Positions 24,279 through 36,500 of a stretch of DNA of 64,000 nucleotides are shown piece by piece; positions within the stretch are counted from its first letter, which is position 1; each line of letters opens with the position of its first letter. The stretch comes from Quillaja saponaria (lineage: Eukaryota > Streptophyta > Magnoliopsida > Fabales > Quillajaceae), in NCBI GenBank assembly GCA_029379385.1, contig CM055618.1, positions 10,674,134-10,738,133 on the forward strand. The letters run 5' to 3'. The notes under the pieces are model-generated. The model was not told the origin of the DNA. It saw nothing but the letters and a program-made list of their open reading frames with translations, and searched no databases. A program made the translations under genes and the position numbers.

Positions 24279-27071
24279 ATGATGGCTCAAGTCTCTTTTA
24301 TTTGCTTTTTGATTCTTTCTTACCTTTTGTTTCTGCTCTTGGCTCAAGATGAAAAAGGATTTACTAGAAACTATCCACCCTGGTTTAATTTTGCTAGAAA
24401 CTTTCTTACCATTTGCTTCCTTGCATCAGTGTTCTCCTTGACCACTAAACCAACCCCTTAGGTAATGTTGTTACAATTTTGTTGTTGTTATGACGGTTCA
24501 AAAAAGCAAAGATCTCTCTTCTTTCCATCCTATTTCACAAATCTTTCACAATCGATATCAAGTCAACTAGTCAAGTGATCAACTGCCCTATTAAACAGAT
24601 CGAGTAGGTGTTTAGCAACAAAAAAAAAAAGAAAAAAACATTGAGTACGAAAAATACTGGGAGCAAAATAAAAATGCAGTAACATATACTTTGTGTAGAA
24701 GCATTATTAAAACATGCACATTTTGCTATTGTGATTTTAACAATGCCACAGTCGCAACTGTTTGATCTATCCATCTCCTGCTTATGTTTCAAAGTTGCTC
24801 GTGACATATATGGCTTCTAAACTTCTAGCTGCTATTAGTGTTTAATTCTGTAGCCCAGAGACGAAATGGAATGATTCCCACATTTCTCATTGTAACTGAT
24901 TTGGTTTAAGAAAGACTACTAATGACATGTAACTTTTGTCATATATAGGCTAAGTTATCTATTGAAGTAAACCAGTCCGGAGTTTGTTTTATAAACGAGT
25001 TGAATCAAACAGTAAAAGGATTATCTTGTTACTAAATTCCAGATTAGGTATTGGACACTGAAAGAAATACTAGTCACTGTATAGATGGACAAAGACACAA
25101 ATATAGTGTATTCAATAATAAAAAATGTTTTCCATTTCTCCGTTTTTTTACCTCCTTAATGTTTATTCTATTTTGTATTTACCAGCTTTGCTTGCTTCTA
25201 GATAGTAATAGTAACATCTGGGTCTGATACACAGGTTAAACATTATATTGTTAAATTAATTTAGACAACAGTTATCTTTAATTCTTCATTGTTCAGACTA
25301 AATTGATTTCTCTTTTTCAGTTTCTGAGACAAAGGATTCTAGGACAATGAATGATAAAAGGTTTTGAAGCTTGGACTAGGTAATGTACTTCGTACTGAAA
25401 TATCTTATCAATTCTTAAAATGTAGAACATTTTTATTGTGTATCAGAATTTCAGTACCCATTTTATATTTCTCTTTTTGCTAAGACTTCATAAGGCGTTA
25501 CAGATACCACTGTTTACTTAAATGAAATCGTACAAAAGATATTCTTCTCTTTCTTTACATCATTAGGAAGATTCCTCTACAATATCTATTGATTAAAAGT
25601 TTCAAAAACTCTCCTACAAGTTTAGGAGTACGTACCTAGGTGTTTGAATCCTTATTATTCGGATTGGCTTGCTTATTCTTTATTTTGGTTTTGTTGCTAC
25701 CCTTCAAGAAACTCGTTGGTGCAGATGTTTATTTTCTTAGTCCTACTACTATTAGCTTGAACCTTGGTCTGTTTTACGTTTTTCTATAGATTTATAGCAT
25801 ACATAAAAGCAAAATTATAGACATTGAATATATATCAATTTGATTTCTAAACCAAATTTAACAATGCAAGTATGCATGCAGGGTTCCATATATTCTCATC
25901 GTAATATTGAGAAAGAAAACTCACAAAAGCTAGCTTATTCATACTATGTTCTGTTCATTGCAGCCGCTTGAATTGCAGGAGTTGGAATGTTGATAATTAT
26001 ATACTTCTGCTTTAGGAGAAAGTTATCGTCTCTCAAATGAGCTCACTTCTGGAAGAAGAAGTCTCACACTCATGATAATATCGAGGACCTTTCTAAGAGA
26101 TCATGGACCAATTTCTATAAGAAGATATAATTATTTTGACATTAGGAACATGACCAGCTCTTCAAAGATAAATTAGGCCAAGGAGGTTATGGCGGTGTAT
26201 ACAAGGGGAAGTACCCAATGGATGTCTAGTAGCTGTGAAGGTTCTGAGTGAATCCAAAGGCAATGGACAGGATTTTATCAATGAGGTCGCAAGTATCAGT
26301 AGGACTTCTCATGTTAACATTGTCACTCTTCTAGCGTTTTGTTTTAAAGGTTCCAAGAGAGCTCTGGTGTATGAGTTTATGCCTAATGGATCTCTTGAGA
26401 AGTTCGTATATGAGGAGAATCAGTTGAAAGGTCATCCTCAATTGGATTGTGAAATGTTATTCTGGATTGCGGTAGGAGTTGCTAAAGGCTTAGAGTATTT
26501 GCACAAAGGATGTAATACTAGAATTTCACATTTCGACATAAAGCCTCACAACATACTTCTAGATGAGGATTTCTTTCCTAAGATTCTAAAATATGCCCTG
26601 GAAAAGAGAGCATAATATCAATGTTGGGTGCAAGGGGTACTGCAGGATATATAGCTCCCGAGGTCTTTTCTAGAAACTTTGGAGAGGTGTCTCACAAGTC
26701 AGATGTGTACAGCTATGGAATGATGATTCTAGAAATGATTGGGGGAAGAAAAAAATATTAATGTCAAAGTTGATTGTACTAGTGAAATATATTTTCCACA
26801 TTGAATTTACAAGCGTCTAGAACTAAATGAGGAGGTTGCACTTAAGATCATTAGAAAAAAAGAAGATAAAGAAATTATAAGAAAGATGACAATAGTAGGC
26901 TTGTGGTGCATACAGATTGACCCATCAAATCGGCCGACAATGGGCAGAGTGGTGGTGATGCGGGAAGACAGTCTTGAATCCTTGCAAGTTCCGCCCAAAC
27001 CTTTCTTGTCTTCTCTTTCAAGATCACATGTCCAATTATCAACTGAGTGGCATGATAGTATAGCTCCTTGA
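24279..27071 (+). pseudogene. LRK10L receptor-like kinase copy C, heavily decayed
   Basis: Exon 1 survives only as signal peptide and a few residues (24279 to about 24400: MMAQVSFICFLILSY...NYPPWFNF); the rest of the ectodomain is deleted. An exon 2 relic lies at about 25322-25379. Exon 3, from about 25965, has several indels in the transmembrane and N-lobe region (near 26040, 26092, 26160 and 26213), then an open stretch, 26235-26615, from VLSESKG through the catalytic loop ([16 protein letters not shown]), with the DFG segment deleted. Trp to TGA at about 26804 matches the lesion in copy B. The tail runs to the TGA at 27069-27071. Non-functional. Confidence 0.88.
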
Positions 27072-27420
27072 GAGAGTAAAATGTAATTATGATGTATCAG
27101 GATATACTGTTTTTCGCTTTATGATTCATAATAGTAGGTTGTGTTTTGTTAGCCGACAACTTCTAAGACTTCCATTCTGTGAACAGACAAATTCAAAGTC
27201 TTCGACTCTGTAAACAGAAAAATTTCAATACTTGTACTCTTAACAGACAAGAACCTTATTCTATTCTGACATGGTATTGTTTTTGTAAAATGCAATCTTG
27301 TAATCGCTTAGTATGTGGGAGTAACTTTGCCTGTGAACTTCTATCTTCGTTTATGGTAAGTAGCTATTCCATTACGAGAGCTTAAGATTTGCAATAATTA
27401 AGGTCCTGTACAGTGTCCAG

Positions 27421-27600
27421 CCTCTCTTCTTATATTGATGAATTAACAAAGTTCCAATATTCTGGTACATGGCCAGGAGAAGATCATATGTAAAGGATAC
27501 CTGTCCACGGCCTCTCTTCTTATATTGATGAATTAACAAATTTCCAATATTCTGGTACATGGCCAAGAGAAGATCATATGTAAAGGATACCAGTCCATTT
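27421..27600. repeat. Tandem duplication, two 90-bp units
   Basis: Units 27421-27510 and 27511-27600 each begin CCTCTCTTCTTATATTGATG and end near AGATCATATGTAAAGGATAC, with few differences. The matching 3' flank of copy F near 56470 has a single unit, so the duplication is local and recent. Confidence 0.8.
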
Positions 27601-27774
27601 AACAGTTAGAATGCAAATTACAAACACTTCCATAACAGTTTATGTTACAATTTATTACTCAATTCAAACTTTTCACTAGATTCTGATCTAAACATGAAAT
27701 AGAAACTGCAGAAATGTCACATTCAAAGGGTTTTTATACAAGATCAAAAGAAAAACGAGGCAAGAATTGGAGTC

Positions 27775-27981
27775 TGTCTTTCAACCGATGCACCTCTTAA
27801 ACTTCACTTTCTTCCTCTTGTGACATACCTTCTGAGTCCTGCCAGCTTTTAAACCTGTGGTGATGGCCCAAACGTAGTCTTCTGATTCTACATCCTTGGC
27901 CAACAACAGGAACCCTTCTGTGGCTTCTTGGTTTCGACCTTTCTTGTGACAATAATGTCCATTCAATCTTCAACGATAACC
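27775..27981 (+). pseudogene. Second-type GUB_WAK_bind relic (copy 2), cut by a Copia element
   Basis: Same relic as at 11540: hydrophobic leader, then TCGDGPNVVF-like and FCGF-like phrases with frame breaks. The Copia element at 27982-32730 is inserted right after TAACC; the relic resumes at 32731 (TAGCCAATCTCTTC). Confidence 0.6.
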
Positions 27982-28352
27982 TTTTGAAAATAATAAACTT
28001 TATTTTCTTATGATAAATTGTTAGTGGATGTTAAAAAGGTGAGTTATTTTGATGTAATGGGTTTTAAGAGGTAGTTAATTTCTTATAATTGGTGGCTATA
28101 AATTATTGTGTGCTAGTGGAAGTTTTTTTTTTTTTTTTTTTGTGTAATAAAATTGTAGTAATGGGTTGGAGTCCTTAATGTCTAGGGTAATGGGTGTTAA
28201 AGTCATATTGGTGCACATTTAGTTGTGTGACTTTAGAGTTACTATTATGAGTCTTATAAATACCTATTGTATGTTTTCAATTTGAGATCAAGAAAGTAGA
28301 AATTGTTTTTTAGTATTCCAATTTGGTCATCTTCTTTAATTTGTGTCTATCA
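27982..28352 (+). repeat. 5' LTR of the Copia element
   Basis: 371 bp, ending TCTATCA just before the primer-binding site. Contains a run of about 19 T near 28124-28141 where the right LTR has GTT repeats. The first dinucleotide is TT instead of the expected TG. Confidence 0.88.
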
Positions 28353-28397
28353 AAATGGTATAAGAGCCTAGTTCTCTAATTTGGTGAGTTTGAGAGA

Positions 28398-31300
28398 TGT
28401 CTACTGGATCAGGAATGTTCTCATTTCAATTTTCTCGTCATACTAAAGACAACTATGACAATTAGTGTTTTCGTATGAAAGCTTTGCTTGGTGGACATAA
28501 TGCATGGGAGATAATAGAGAAATGATATGACTAACCACAAGATGAAGTTGCTTTGTTTGCAAATCAAAAAGATGCCTTACAAAAGGTTAGGAAGAAGGAT
28601 TAACAAGCTCTCACCCTCATTTATCAAGAGTTGGATGAGTCTATGTTTGAGAAGGTCGCACTAGCAACTACTGCCTAAGGAAGCTTGGGAGATTTTGCAA
28701 AGCTCTCTCCAAGGAGTTGAAAAAGTGAAGAAGATTCGACTCCAAACATTGAGAGAAGATTTTGAAGCCTTGCACATGAATGAATCCTAGTCAATTTCGT
28801 ATTATTTTTCAAAAATGCTAGCCACCGTCAACCAATTGAAAAGATATGGAAAAAAGTAGAAGATGTTCGTGTGGTGGAGAAAATTATTCACACTTTGTAA
28901 CCAAAATTTGATTACATTGTTGTTGCAATCGAAGAATCGAAAGAGTTGGAGACCATGTCTACTGAGCAACTCATAGGATCATTACAAGCCCATGAAGGAA
29001 GAGAAGCCGCTTGAACAAGCTCTCCAAGCCAAGGTTTCTTTTACAGAAAAAGATGATGTACAAGAAAGAATTGTGGTCATGGTCATGGTCATGGTCTTAG
29101 ACGAGGAAGAGGAGGATATCATTTTGAGAATAATAATGAAGGAAGATGCCAACAATCATCAAGAGGCCGTGAAAGAGGAAGAGGAAATTATGCGAGACCA
29201 AATGAGAAGAGGTATGACAATAGCAATGTTAAATGCTATAATTGTCATAAATTTGGTCATTTTGCTTCGGAATGTCGCAATACTAATGTTCTTGAAGAGA
29301 ATGCTAATCTACTTGAATACAAAGAAGAAGTGGAAGAGCCAACTTTATTACTAGCATTCAAAGGAGATGAAAATGAGGTGATCAAGAGTTCATGGTACCT
29401 TGACAATGGTGCAAGCAATCATATGTGTGGGGACAAAAGTAAATTTTTGGAGATTGATGAAAAAGTGAGTGGATTTGTGACCTTTGGAGACTTTTCCAAA
29501 ATTCCAATCAAAGAAAAATGTACCATTCTAATTTCTTTGAAAGATGGTGGTCATAACCTCATTTATGATGTTTATTATGTTCCAAAATTAAAAAGTAACA
29601 TTTTAAGTTTGGGACAACTTTTGGAGAAGAGTTATGAAATCCATATGAAAGATAAAAACCTTTGGCTTAGAGACCAAGATGCTAATTTTATTGCTAAGGT
29701 GTCCATGACAAGAAAAAGGATGTTCATTTTGAATCTTCAAACTGATGGTGCCAATTGTTTGAAGATGTGTGCAAAAGATTCAACATGGCATTGGCATATG
29801 CAGTTGGGTCATTTGAATTTTGGAGGAAGACTCAAGAATTTGGGAGAGAAGAAGATGGTGTCTGGGTTGCCATTCATTGACCACCCAAATCAATTGTGCG
29901 AAGCATGCCTCCTTAGAAAACATGCAAGGAAGAGTTTTCCTAAAGAAGCCACAAGAGCAACCGAGCCACTTTAGCTTATTCATACAGATGTTTATGGACC
30001 AATCAAGTCATGCTCATTTGGTAAAAATCATTATTTTTCGCTTTTCATTGATGATTATACTCGCAAAACATGGGTGACAGAAGAGGCAAATTCACTTCAA
30101 ATGAATTTAATATCTTTTGTGAAACACAAGGAATTCGTCGTGCTTTAACGGTTCCTAGGACACCACAACAAAATGGTGTAGCAGAAAGGAAAAATAGACC
30201 AATTCTTAATATGACTCGATTTTTGTTGAAATCTAAGAATATGCCTAAAGAATTTTGGACAGAAGCTGTTTCTTGTACAATTTATTTGTCCAACAGAAGT
30301 CCAACCAAAGGTGTGAAGAATCAAACACCTCAAGAAGCTTGGAGTGAAAAAAAGCCAAATGTTTCTCACTTGCGAATTTTTGGAAACATTGCCTATGCCC
30401 ATGTACCAGTTAAGAGAGATCTAACCTTGATGATCAAAATGTGAAGTATGTATTTATTAGCTATGATTCAAATTCCAAAGGGTATAAGCTTTATAACCCA
30501 AGGAATGGAAAAATCATAGTTAGTAGAGATATTAAGTTCAATGAAGATGAAACATGGGATTGGGATGTTCAAGAAGAAGAAAGTTACAATTATTTTCCTT
30601 ACTTTGAAGAAGAACAAGATATAGAAGCATTATTGGAAGCCATTACTCCACCTCAATCACCAACTCTTTCATCAGAAAAAAGTTGAAGTGAAGGGTCACC
30701 AAAAAAAGAAGTCTTCATGATCTTTATAAAAATATAGAAGTGATAGAAGATGTTAATTTATTTTGTCTTGCTGCAGATAGTGAACTATTGTTTTTTGAAG
30801 AAGCTGAAAATGACAAGAAGTGGAGACAAGCAATGGATGAGGAGGTAAAAGCTATTGAAAAAAATGATACTTGGGAGTTAACAAATCTTCCAAAAGATCG
30901 TAAAGCTATTGGTGTGAAATGGGTGTACAAGGCAAAGAAAAATGCAAAAAGAGAAGTTGAGAAGTACAAAGCGAGGCTAGTTGTGAAATGCTATGCACAA
31001 AAGCAGGGGATCGATTATGAAGAGGTATTTGCTCATGTTGCTTGCTTAGAAACAATCCAATTGTTAATCTCCTTTGCAGCTCATAAGCATTGGAAGATTT
31101 ATCAATTGGATGTAAAATCTGCTTTCCTCCATGGTTTTCTTGAAGAAGAGGTTTATGTTGAGCAACTTGAGGGTTATGTAATTGAAGGGCAAGAAGACAA
31201 AGTTGTAAAGGTAAAAAAGGCTTTGTATGGCCTAAAACAAGCACCAAGGGCATGAAATAATCGAATTGACAAGAATTTTCAAGAAAATGGGTTTGTTAGA

Positions 31301-32314
31301 TGTCCACATGAATATGCACTTTATGTGAAGGCACATGAAAATAGTGATGTTTTATTTGTTTGCCTTTATGTGGATGATCTAATTTTTATATGAAATAATC
31401 CAATCATGTTTGAAGATTTCAAGAAGGCAATGACTCGTGAATTTGAGATGACTGACATGGGGCTAATGTCTTACTACTTGGGCTTTGAAATGAAGCAAAA
31501 TGATAGTAGAATTTTTATTTCACAAGAAGGCTATGCAAAAGATGTTCTTAAAAAATTCTTAATGCTTGATAGCAACTCTGTTAATACACCCATGGAATGC
31601 GGGGTGAAGTTTTCGAAGCATGATGTTGGAGAGAAGGTAGATCCCATATTATTTAGAAGTTTTGTTGGAAGTTTGGGATACTTGACTTGCACAAGACCAA
31701 ACATTCTTTATGCTATTGGAGTAGTGAGTCGTTACATGAAATATACTACTTCTACTCACAAGAAAACAATTAAAAGAATTCTTCACTACCTAAGAGGTAC
31801 ACTTGACTATGGCCTATTTTATTCTTCTTCACATATTATTTATCTTGTAGAATACTGTGATAGTGATTTTGCTAGAGATTTAGACGATAGAAAAAGCACC
31901 ATAGGTTTTGTATTTTTCATAGGAAATAATGCAATTTCGTGGGTTTCAAAGAAGTAGCCAATTGTTACTCTTTCAACTTGTGAGGCTGAATATGTTACTA
32001 CTATCTCTTGTACTTGTCATGTCATTTGGTTAAGAAGATTGTTGAAGGAGCTACAAGAGCCACAAAAAGAACCAACCCAAATTTTTTTTGACAACAAGTC
32101 TGCACCAACTTTGGCAAAGAACCCCATTTTCCATAATAGAAGCAAGCATATAGACACAAGGTATCATTTCATCCGTGAGTGTATTGCCAAGAAAGAAATG
32201 GAAGTCAAATTTGTGAAGTCTCTTGATCAAGTTGCTAATATTTTCACAAAACCACTTAAATTTGAAGTCTTTCAAGGATTAAGAGAATTGCTTGGAGTTA
32301 GAAAGGAAAATTAA
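28398..32314 (+). pseudogene. Copia gag-pol polyprotein, disrupted
   Basis: Gag from ATG 28398 (MSTGSGMF) with early stops. A CCHC zinc knuckle ([14 protein letters not shown]) lies near 29232-29275. The protease region has [13 protein letters not shown] near 29395. The GAG-pre-integrase part ends HLRK-like ([15 protein letters not shown]). The integrase core is shortened: DDYTRKTWV (about 30050-30073) joins directly to DRRGKFTSNEF, so about 100 nt or more is missing. PRTPQQNGVAERKNR follows. Reverse transcriptase: [26 protein letters not shown] (about 31366-31380). RNase H: CDSDFARDLDDRKSTIGFVF. Stops lie at 30442, 30684, 31253 and 31955 among others. Not able to encode a working polyprotein. 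Confidence 0.9.
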
Positions 32315-32327
32315 GTTTAAGGGGAAA

Positions 32328-32730
32328 TGTTGAAAATAATAAACTTTATTTTCTTATGATAAATTGTTAGTGGATGTTAAAAATGTGTGAATTATTTTGA
32401 TGTAATAGGTTTTAAGAGATAGTTAATTTCTTATAATGGGTGGCTATAAATTATTCTGTGCTAGTGGAAGGTTTTTTGTTGTTGTTGTTGTTGTTGTTAA
32501 TGTGTAATAAAATTGTAATAATGAGTTGGAGTCCTTAATGTCTAGAGTAATGGGTGTTAAAGTTATATTAGTGCATATTTAGTTATGCGACTTTAGAGTT
32601 ACTATTATGAGTTTTATAAATACCTATTATATGTTTTCAATTTGATATCAAGAAAGTAGAAATTGTTTTTGAGTATTCAAATTTGGTCATCATCTTTAAT
32701 TTGTGTGTTGTGCTTACCATATTTCTATCA
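32328..32730 (+). repeat. 3' LTR of the Copia element
   Basis: 403 bp, starting TGTTGAAAATA after the purine tract. Longer than the left LTR because of the GTT repeat region (about 32472-32495) and extra sequence (GTTGTGCTTACCATATT) before the end. Confidence 0.88.
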
Positions 32731-33598
32731 TAGCCAATCTCTTCTAATTCGAGTGTGAAAAGCTACATTTTTAATGTCAAAGGCAACCACATTTCAACTA
32801 AATAGGAGGTAATTGTGTTATGTTAACAGATAAATTTGAAGACTTCTATTTGCCAGAGAGTACACTTAGTAACTTTAGAGCATTGCACTTCTGTTCTTGC
32901 TTGGGAGGCAACTAATTTACTATTTGAAAGAAAAAAAAAAGTTATAGGAAAATAGTGAAAAAATAAAAAAAATTTATTTAAAAGCACTTTTTTTTTGGAA
33001 AATAAAAAATTATACTCTTGCATTATTGTGAATATACTTGAACACGTGAAACTCATTTTTCTATATGTAAAAATACTATTCATGGTTGGATTGTGTTATT
33101 TTTTCTTCGAACAAAGACAAGATATTTAGGTTACCAGCCGCCAATTTATTATCTGTTCCCATTGAAAACTTCTGTAAAATGTGTTAACACTGAACCTAGA
33201 CTGAAAAACTTAATCGGGTTTTGTATTTCCATCAAGAAATTCTTGGTAATAAAGAATTTACAAGATTCCATTTGGAAAAGAGAGGTGGATTGGTAAGTAC
33301 CATAATGACCACTTAATTTTCTTCCTGATAATTGACTACCTTTTAGAAAAACCTTGGTATTATTTTTGTCTTTGTTAGGGCGGTTCAACAAAGCAAATGT
33401 GCCCTACCTCTCTCTTTTTCTTTTCATCCTGTTTCACAAGTCTTCCATAACCAATGTCAAGTCAACTTCCGTGGTAAACAGATAGCAAGCGTGCTGGAGC
33501 AAATAACAAATGCAGTAACATACACTTCGTTTAGAAGCATTATATATTACCCATGTATACTTCATAGTTCGTATAATCTATTTCCTTGTTTATGAATT
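32731..33598. promoter_or_regulatory. Upstream block of receptor copy D
   Basis: After the Copia element the receptor-unit repeat resumes. Paired W-box cores (GTCAAGTCAACT) lie at 33456-33467 and a TATA-like string (TATATATTAC) at 33541-33550, about 50 nt before the ATG. Very similar to 56935-58009 before copy G. Confidence 0.5.
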
Positions 33599-36500
33599 AT
33601 GATGGCTCGAGTCACTTTTCTTTGCTTTGTGATTCTTTCTTTCTTTTTGTTTCTGCTCTCGGCTCAAGATGAAAAAGGATATTGTAGAGACTTTCCATCT
33701 TCTCTTAGTTGTGGTAAACTAGGCCGTCTCCTGTTTCCTTTCACCAGCTCAAGCCGGCCAGAAGGTGGATGTGTGTAGTACACGGTTGCGAACATCCAGA
33801 TTCAGTTACAGAAATCCAACTGGTGAAGCAAGGAAGAAAGTTCCCAACTGGTGCCATCACTCAGGATAACAGTGTTTGGATTCATGATGATATCTTGGAA
33901 CAGAAGTTGAATTCTTCAAACTGTGAAACATTGAGGCATAATTTAAGTCTTCCTCCTAGCTCTCCTTTGGCTTCTTTTCACATTAAGACTTTGCAACGAC
34001 GTTATAGATAGCATTATAAAAGTGATCATTTTATTTTTCTTTTCTGGTAAGTAAACGGGGCACAACCCAAAAACAAACAAGAACCACAAAAGAACAATCC
34101 AGCCTGACAAGAATGCACACTAAGACCCAAAGAGCCTCCAAACTTAGGTAACAATCAGCTGCAAAATTTCTCTCTGTAGACATGGCCAAATTCTAATTTC
34201 CCAGTCCCTATTAAGCGGGTTTCTACACTTCTGCATGACAAAGAAAAGAGGGTGACTAGAGTCCTTATCACTAGTAATCATCTCAATAGCAGCAGTACAG
34301 TCAACTTCCAACTGCAACTTCCTGATATTCATATGCCAAGCCAGATTAAGACCATTTAAAATACCATAGAGCTCAGCTTCACTATTGGACCCCTGACCCA
34401 GATTAGCAGCAAAGGCAGCCAGCCACTCTCCCATACTATTTCTAAAAAGACCACCATTGCACTATTGTTCTGAGAAGCCCATCAGTATTCAGTTTAATTC
34501 ACCCTTCAGCAGGAATTGCCAGGAAATCAAAACGTCCTTGCTGACAGGCTTAGAAACATTCTGGTGTAGAGAAACGCAGAACACCTCACCTTCCTTGTTA
34601 ATGTTATTAACAGGATTAATAGGAAAAACAAAAATCTTTTTCAAAAATAAATTTATTTCGCCAGCTACATAGCTTCTAGAAAACCAAAGCAAACACAGAA
34701 GGCCAAGGGATATCAAATCTACCCCAAACTCTGCTAACAGAGATATGAAGAAAAACCAATCATTGAACTCCAAGTCGAAAAAAGCTACCTTCAGGGCAGC
34801 AGGAATTAAACAGTCCCAAACCCTACGAGCCATAACACAATGTCTCATAGCATGACAACAATCCTCCAAAGGAAAAATCACAAATCTCACAACTCAAAGA
34901 ATCAGAAAAATGCCTAATATATCTCTTAAGGTTAGTTAAAATCTTCTGATGGGACAGCAACCACATACAGTGAACTCACCATTGGAAGTTAGACTCCAAA
35001 TCCTCTTGTCTTCATAATTTGTAACAATTCCAGAGCTTATGATTAACAGGGCTAGCCCTCCTTGGAATGATAAAAGCATTGGCAGAAGAAGCAGTGAACT
35101 CACCATTGGAAGTTAGACTCCAAATCATCCTGCATTTATTGGAAGTTTAACATCTACCAATAGGGAAGTTTGACATCTACCAATAGGGAAGGTATCAAAG
35201 ATTCAAGATTTCTATAGGAATATCAACAACAGCCAACAATCCAAAAGATCAATATTAATCTTCCCATCAGTTAAATAATCAGCAACAGAAAGATTCAAAA
35301 ATTTTATAGGAATGTCAACAATAAACTTATCTTGCAGTTTATAGATCTCACACAAGGTAACAGTCAAAAACTTGATCTGGTCACCCTTCCCCAATCTGCA
35401 ACTAGTTCTTTCTTTAAGAAAATGAATCCCTTTCACCAAACTCTTCCAAGTATAAGAGTGATAGTGTTCAGTAGCAGCATCCCACAGACTCTCATGCTTG
35501 AAATATTTACATTTAAGGACTTGAGCCCATAAAGCTTCTTCCTCACTATAAAGTCTCCATCCTAGCTTAGCAAGTAAAACCAGATTGGTTTCAGTCATCT
35601 TTTTTAAACCTAGTCCACCAAGCTCTTTAGTAAGACAGACTTGATCCCAAAATTTACCAAATGCATCTTATGTTGCTCAGCAGAATTCCCCAGAGAAAAT
35701 TCCTCTGAATTCAATCAAGTTGATCACAAACAGCAATTGGAAGCATGGTGGACTGCACAGTGTAGTTAGAAATAGCAAAAGAAGAAGCTTGAATAAGCAC
35801 AATTTTACCTGCCAAAGAAAGTTGTTCCATCTTCCAACCAGACAGCTTCCTTTGAACTTTATCACACACCTCCTTCCAAGTACTCTTGGTAAATCTGGAA
35901 TAAAAAAGAGGCACCCCAAGATAATTGCCCAAATCAGCAGTAACAGGAGCCATTTGAAATAGCATCTTTAACTGAAGAATGAGTATTAGAAGAAATCATA
36001 ACCATTTGAAGAATAGCATCTTTAACTGAAGAATGAGTATTAGAAGAGATCATAATTTCAGACTTACTTATATTAAAACCAGAGAGCTTGGAGAAATTCT
36101 GAAAACAGTCCCAAACAACAGAAATCTAGTCCTCAGAAGCCTCACAAAACAGCATTAAATCATCAGCAAAAAAAAGACGGGAGAAAATAGGGCCACCTCT
36201 AGATATCTAGACAGGCTTCCAAATACCATCGGCAATAGCATCATTAAATTAAATGACCATGATCATTTTGTTTTTCACCACACATGAAGAGAATAATTTC
36301 AGATTTCTCAGTTGCTTATGGTTCTGTTATTTACGAAAGATATTATTCTCTTTCTTTAGATTGTTAGGAAGATTCCTCTATAATTTCAGTTGATTAAAAG
36401 TTGAAAACTGTCCTTCTACTGGTTTAAATTTAGTATTGGATCCTGATTATTGTGATTGGCTTGCTTTTTCTTTATTTTGGTTTTGTTGCTATCCTTGATC

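Larger units (their letters stand above)
27982..32730 (+). mobile_element. Copia-type LTR retrotransposon, both ends present
   Basis: LTRs at 27982-28352 and 32328-32730. The right one starts TGTTGAAAATA, the left TTTTGAAAATA, and both end TCTATCA. Primer-binding site TGGTATAAGAGCC follows at about 28355; the purine tract AAGGGGAAA precedes the right LTR. Flanks TAACC (27977-27981) and TAGCC (32731-32735) form a 5-bp target duplication with one change. The domain order gag, protease, integrase, reverse transcriptase, RNase H is that of Copia (Pseudoviridae-like). Many stops make it non-autonomous. The LTRs differ in a low-complexity tract (poly-T on the left, GTT repeats on the right) and in length near the 3' end. 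Confidence 0.93.

Noticed and set aside
27372..27566. Minus-strand frame with repeated peptide (AMYQNIG.LLIHQYKKRG)
   Set aside because: Produced by translating the 90-bp tandem duplication in receptor 3' flank; not a gene.
29060..29225. Val/Met-Glu-rich frame at 28992-29354
   Set aside because: Out-of-frame reading of the Copia gag RG-rich and zinc-knuckle region.
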